Shown piece by piece: positions 59,611 to 64,000 of a stretch of DNA of 64,000 nucleotides. The notes under the pieces were generated by a model that was not told the origin of the DNA, did not search any database, and saw only the letters and a program-made list of their open reading frames with translations. The translations under genes and the position numbers were made by a program. How positions within the stretch are numbered: position 1 is the stretch's first letter; every line of letters starts with the position of its first letter. Origin of the DNA: Buxus sempervirens (taxonomy: Eukaryota; Streptophyta; Magnoliopsida; Buxales; Buxaceae); contig OX387188.1 in NCBI GenBank assembly GCA_947561395.2, positions 38,621,942 to 38,685,941 on the forward strand. Reading direction: 5' to 3'.

Positions 59611-62068
59611 TCAAGAAAGCATGGCAGACGATTTGCTTCCCGCACGCTACCGACCTGCTCGCAGTGTGTGTTGGTAGCTCAATCACAAATCACCAACTTA
59701 ATGGGCAGGGCGGGAAAGATCTTTGCTAGGCAAGCACAGCTCTTCAAAATTCATTCCTTTCCCATCGTATAAGATATTTTTAATTCGTTACATAACTTAC
59801 ATTAATAATTGACGGTAGGAAACTCTGGAGACAGCAGCAGAACAGCCCGAGAGCATATAGAAACAGGCTAATGTGATTGATTAGATGTAGATCAGATTAT
59901 CATGTCGAAGAAATGGCTAGCAGTTCCTAGTCTGCTAGTCGACACCATTTTTTATGGTCTCACAAGGCTCTTGAAGCACGAATCGCTTGAGAAGAAGGTA
60001 CCCGGACCTGTCTCCATGTCCATGAGCTAGCGGGCCCAGATGCATGTCCGTTGTAGTGTACAGCCATTCTCACATCCACTCTTTTCTCTTGCACAGGTGG
60101 TCGTTTGTCGTAGATGGTGCAAATGGGCATGTCGCACAGTGCTTTCCAAGAAATTTCAGCCGGTTTTAGGGTTTTGCCATGTTATTTTTCATTTGAGCAA
60201 ATTTTGGATGCTCACACTGCCATTAGGTTCTTGAGAATGGTAAGCTTTGAGGTTTCATCAAAAGAGCCGACCAGGTTATGGGTGTCATCTGATAATCCCA
60301 TCAAATCAGCGCACACCTTGTCTGGTGTTTAGTGTTAGGAATATAATTAAATATATAAAATTCATTCTTACTATCAGTTTAAGCTTTTGGTAAGATTGGT
60401 GTTCTATATCTGGGATCATCAACTAGGCCGACAATTGCATCTCGATCATCTGAAACATATCATGGGTATGAAGCAGAGGTTTGAGGACCACAATTTGGAG
60501 ATCAACACTGCCTCTATTATGGGCTGGTGGTGAGAACTCGAAGTTTAATGTAAAAGGAAATCAGACATGTATGGTGGTAGGACAAAGGGAAGGGGGCTGG
60601 GGATTAGGACGCGCACGTGGGTGTGATAAGGCTGCCATTTGACCGATCGTATTCTGTCGGGAGATGGCAATTGGCAGCTCGTGTGTGGCAGACAACAGAC
60701 TTTAAGAGTAGGAATTCACTTCCTCTACGCACAACACCCACATAAGACCCCACAAAAGAACCAAATTTAGGTGATCTTTCTATTCATTCCCCCCACCCTC
60801 TTTTCTTAGTTTCTTCCCCCTTTAATGCACTAACAGAAGAAACAAACAAAGAGGGGACACGAATGTGATTCAGACACATCACCGGCCGTACACATGGCCG
60901 ACGTGAAGGTGAGTCGGAACACATAATTCGACAGGCCCCTCCTTGTTTTGTTTGGCCACGTAAGCCAAAAGTCTATCCAGTCAATGATTCTAAGTTTCTA
61001 ACATCAAAAAGTCACGGCGGGAATGGAGCTCTAGAGCCGTGTCTTGTCGCCATTGATGGCGTGATCAGGTTCTTAAAATAGGACTGTAAGCCCATCCGGC
61101 AGATCCATTTGATACGGCAAATAAAAGCATTTCCTTCAGTCTCGTTAATGTTCAATGGCCTATACGGAAAAAGTAATCTCACTTGAACGAGAACACTGTA
61201 TGGGATGGGAGTGTGACCATGAAAAAACAATTAATTTTGGTCAGTGAAATATTTCCTGTGAGAAAAACGATGGAAGAAGAAAGAACATGGGAGCAATCTC
61301 CCCGAAAATTATAGAGGCACTGCGAAAAGCAAACTTCTTATGAATGTCTTGCTGGGGAAATTCTGCAACGCGGGTTTCTTGAATGTCTCTCTGTCTCTTT
61401 CTTTTTCCATTTCCTTCACTCCCATCTGCATCAGTTGATGAAATAATTTCTCCATTTTCTTTGTAACCATTGTATAGTTCAAGTATTTAGCTATTGAACT
61501 TCAGAGAAAAAAATCTAACTGTAAAAAAGAAGAATGAAATATCCTATATATCTCAGGGCCAAAAGGAACAGAAGGAACCAAAAACAGCCAATACTGGATC
61601 CCACTGGTTGCTCAATCATCAAATTTATCTAAGCAAAAGCCAAGAGCAACAGCAATAAGCCTACTTGCTCCTAAAAATGAACAGTGAGCATTAGGCCAGT
61701 AGCCCAGTTGGGTCAATCTCCACCCAGTCTTCTGTTGATCGTTAGAAAAACAAGCGTAAATTACTGGCCTGGGACTAAAGCATCTATTTGGAGGCAAGAA
61801 CGACTTGGTTATAAAACCAGACTACCGATGAATAAATAACATATAAGAGAAAACCAGCAAGAACATAATGGTTTGCCATAGGAAATCAAACTATTTATTT
61901 AAGCTTCAGAATGTACAAGAGCCCCAAAGGGACAAACTGATACAAAAATTGGTAATTCCTACGCCTTGGCTATTTACACTCAAGAGGAGCATGTCACTGA
62001 TGCACCGATCGCTTCACAGCTACGAAGACTAGTGGAATCGAACGAGGTTCATCTCCACCAGCATTATT

Positions 62069-62209
62069 TCAGTCATGCCAGCAGAGGAGCATGACTACAC
62101 ATCTCCTAATGATGTAGAGCCTTCCTTTATGCTCTCTGATGATCCCACTCAATCCTCTGCTTGACAACCTTCTCTTGGAACTACCCATTGTAGCAGTATT
62201 CATCTTCAT
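62069..62209 (-). CDS. DVL/RTFL (DEVIL/ROTUNDIFOLIA-like) small peptide, 46 residues
   Basis: A single-exon minus-strand ORF with ATG at 62209 and TGA at 62069-62071; an in-frame TAG nine bases upstream confirms that it does not extend. The C-terminal half carries the RTF domain: [19 protein letters not shown] followed by [16 protein letters not shown] (residues 12-46). That run of basic residues and the closing CWHD define the DVL/RTFL family. These plant-specific peptides are associated with the plasma membrane and restrict cell proliferation along organ axes; overexpression in Arabidopsis shortens leaves, pedicels and fruit. The N-terminus is very short, placing it with the shortest members. 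Translation could also start at Met3 or Met8. A TATA-like TATTTAATAG lies on the minus strand near 62350-62360. Confidence 0.9.
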   Translation of the reverse strand: MKMNTATMGSSKRRLSSRGLSGIIREHKGRLYIIRRCVVMLLCWHD

Positions 62210-64000
62210 CTCTCTCTACTCACTTTGGAACAGAGCTACTGTTGCCTGTTGAACTAGTGAAGTTAAGACTGATAGCAGGGTTTGATCTGGGGGGCTTAAG
62301 AGCAAGGCCTTCTTATAGAAAAGAGAGGGTGTGGTGTGGTCCCCCTGAACACCTCGGTCTATTAAATAGCCAACCTGACCAGATAACATCCCTGGCCCCA
62401 CCCCAATTGGAATCCACACTCAGCAACAAGGGAAAAGATGGAGGAAAACCAAACTCTCTCTCTCTTTCTGCGCCATGTCTCCCTTCCATCCTCGTTTGTG
62501 TGGAACTAATCACCCACCACCCACATAATGGGTCATCATCTACTTATTTAATAGGGTAACCTATTGCTTTAGGGTCTTGAACTACCTTTCAATTTGGAGA
62601 CGATAACCTAATCCGTTGGTTTTTTAAAACCTAACGACAAAACTTATGTTCCCTTTCTTTTGGGTCTGCTTGAATAGGCACTAGACAGCTACAATATAAT
62701 AGTCAAGCTAAAGATACATAACAACATAGCTAATCCTAGAGTTTAAAACTAGGTAATAGGAATGTAATGGATATTCTCTGTTTGACTGGCGTATTGAATG
62801 ATCACCATTGCAAGGTCCCACATCAAAGACATCAGAAGAGTAGTACTCAACTATTAACCACATGACTGAACCACAGTGGATCAGTAGTGGAACTGTGGAA
62901 CCAATTGTTGATTACAAGCCATGTATTTCGTACCTTTCTTGAACTCTTTCTGACACAACAACAAAATATCAAAAACCAAGAAATAAAAAAGATGAGTTTC
63001 TCTCTGTTGAGGATTTCTGATCGTTTGATCAAGCTGAAACTTGGAGTCCTAGATTTTTTTTGGGGGGGTATATTTTAGATCTTCTATACGAGATTGTGCA
63101 ATAAACAGGTTTCATTATCTAAGTAATGAAAGAGAGTGAAGCTCACAAGTCCTAGAATTACCTTTCTCTTAGGCTCAAAATTCAAAAATGGCAGCGGAAC
63201 TTCACCCCAAGTGACCTTTTCATGCATTTCAAGATCAAAATGAATAGATTAACAGTTTGATTAGAAAGCAAATCAGAACCCCACTTGCTTGGTCTCGCAC
63301 TCCCCTCCTTTTTCGCTAGGGGCAGAAGCTTCTAGTCATTTTCTTTCCGTATTAAATTCTCACCGTACTAGTCTCTCAATTAAAGAATTGACTTCTAATA
63401 AGGATATACCAAGTTACTTCGTTTGCCTCCCCATTTCCGTTTAAATAAAAAAGGCCTCCCCATTTCCGTTTAAATAATGATAAACCACATACCAGAGAGG
63501 CATTACACGTGTGGCACATCATCCTACATAGTTATTCCTGTTCATCCTGTGTTTGGGTGCTCAGGTCGGTTTGACTTTCTGTTCATGGTTCACTTGGCTT
63601 TTACTAGGGCTCACAGATCACAAATGGTACGCAAAGACCCATATTATCACATTTAATAAGAACACTAAAAATACAAAGACCCATGCCATTCCAGAGCTCT
63701 CGGGATTCACCAGAATTAGAAAACAAGACAAGGTTTAAAAAATCTCCGTTCTCCAAGAACTCCATTATCAAACAATGGGGCAGGTCTTGTCTGCGGTGTC
63801 CCATGCTGGGGTTGTGCTCTATATGTGTGCATATATTTATACATATATTGTATAAAAAGGCCAGTGGAATCTTAGATCTAGGTCAGGTTGCACGTGAACA
63901 TCTCGAGTGTAGACACGGTTACTGCCTGTGATACTGTGGACAACCTAGTTTATCGCAAGATTTGTACTGTGTGGACTTTTATTAACAGCAAGACCATCAC
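62210..64000. other. Upstream region of the DVL/RTFL gene and unassigned sequence
   Basis: The first 400 bp should hold the peptide gene promoter and leader; a (CT)n run is at about 62453-62466. A GAGGCCTCCCCATTTCCGTTTA-type block is repeated in tandem near 63420-63475. I see no gene or recognised transposon in the remainder. Confidence 0.4.

Larger units (their letters stand above)
57851..62068. other. Intergenic region between HDA15 and the DVL/RTFL gene
   Basis: It holds the probable HDA15 promoter, a degenerate ACC/ACT repeat (58570-58885), hAT-like sequence with CGGTTCAATCCGG and AACCAAACC blocks near 59040-59190 (a possible terminus AGTAGGAATGGCAATGG lies at 58086), and the MITE copy near 59.5 kb. 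From 59.8 to 62.0 kb nothing could be recognised, apart from a 42-codon ORF at 59902-60030 that I cannot support as a gene. Confidence 0.5.

Noticed and set aside
62216-62513. Minus-strand ORFs of 66-67 codons just upstream of the DVL/RTFL start
   Set aside because: They lie in the probable leader/promoter, overlap each other in different frames and resemble no protein I know.

Overview
The window is nuclear DNA from a seed plant, most likely a flowering plant. The genes are intron-rich and all have plant-type relatives: leucoanthocyanidin reductase, the NAC factor SOG1, a SHAQKYF MYB, the histone deacetylase HDA15 and a DVL/RTFL peptide. The spaces between genes and the long introns are packed with plant transposon families. 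The species cannot be named from the sequence. Gene models below were built by hand from splice sites, reading phase and remembered family motifs; no database search was run.

Layout from left to right. (1) 1505-4065, + strand: the last exons of a coiled-coil plus C3HC4 RING protein, with a hAT-like element in one intron. (2) 4433-5148: a PIF/Harbinger-like element. (3) 5457-7892, - strand: a complete five-exon leucoanthocyanidin reductase (LAR), with a fold-back Mutator-like element in intron 3 and a compact MYB/G-box promoter at 8031-8107. (4) 8.1-10.5 kb: repeats and small fold-back elements. (5) 10592-17004, + strand: a three-exon DENN-domain protein of the DENND6/FAM116 type. (6) 18766-25895, + strand: SOG1, whose first coding exon is only 8 nt and is followed by a 4.8 kb intron holding an old LINE relic with a younger LINE inserted in it. 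(7) 29339-30273, + strand: a two-exon SRM1/DIVARICATA-type MYB. (8) 31127-51660, - strand: HDA15 in 17 coding exons, probably with a noncoding first exon near 57.8 kb. Its introns carry a 5'-truncated LINE, a 2.2 kb solo LTR, a PIF/Harbinger-like element and several LINE tails. (9) 62069-62209, - strand: a 46-residue DVL/RTFL peptide gene. The rest of 58-64 kb shows no other gene that I can support.

The genes do not form an operon-like unit, as expected for a plant chromosome. SRM1 and HDA15 converge with about 0.85 kb between their stop codons. LAR (-) and the DENN gene (+) diverge across 2.7 kb of repeats. I did not find a clearly new biological system. The most interesting points are the exact SQ-motif spacing and micro-exon of SOG1, the peptide gene below usual ORF cut-offs, several insertions dated by target-site duplications, and a hairpin shared by the tails of three LINE fragments.
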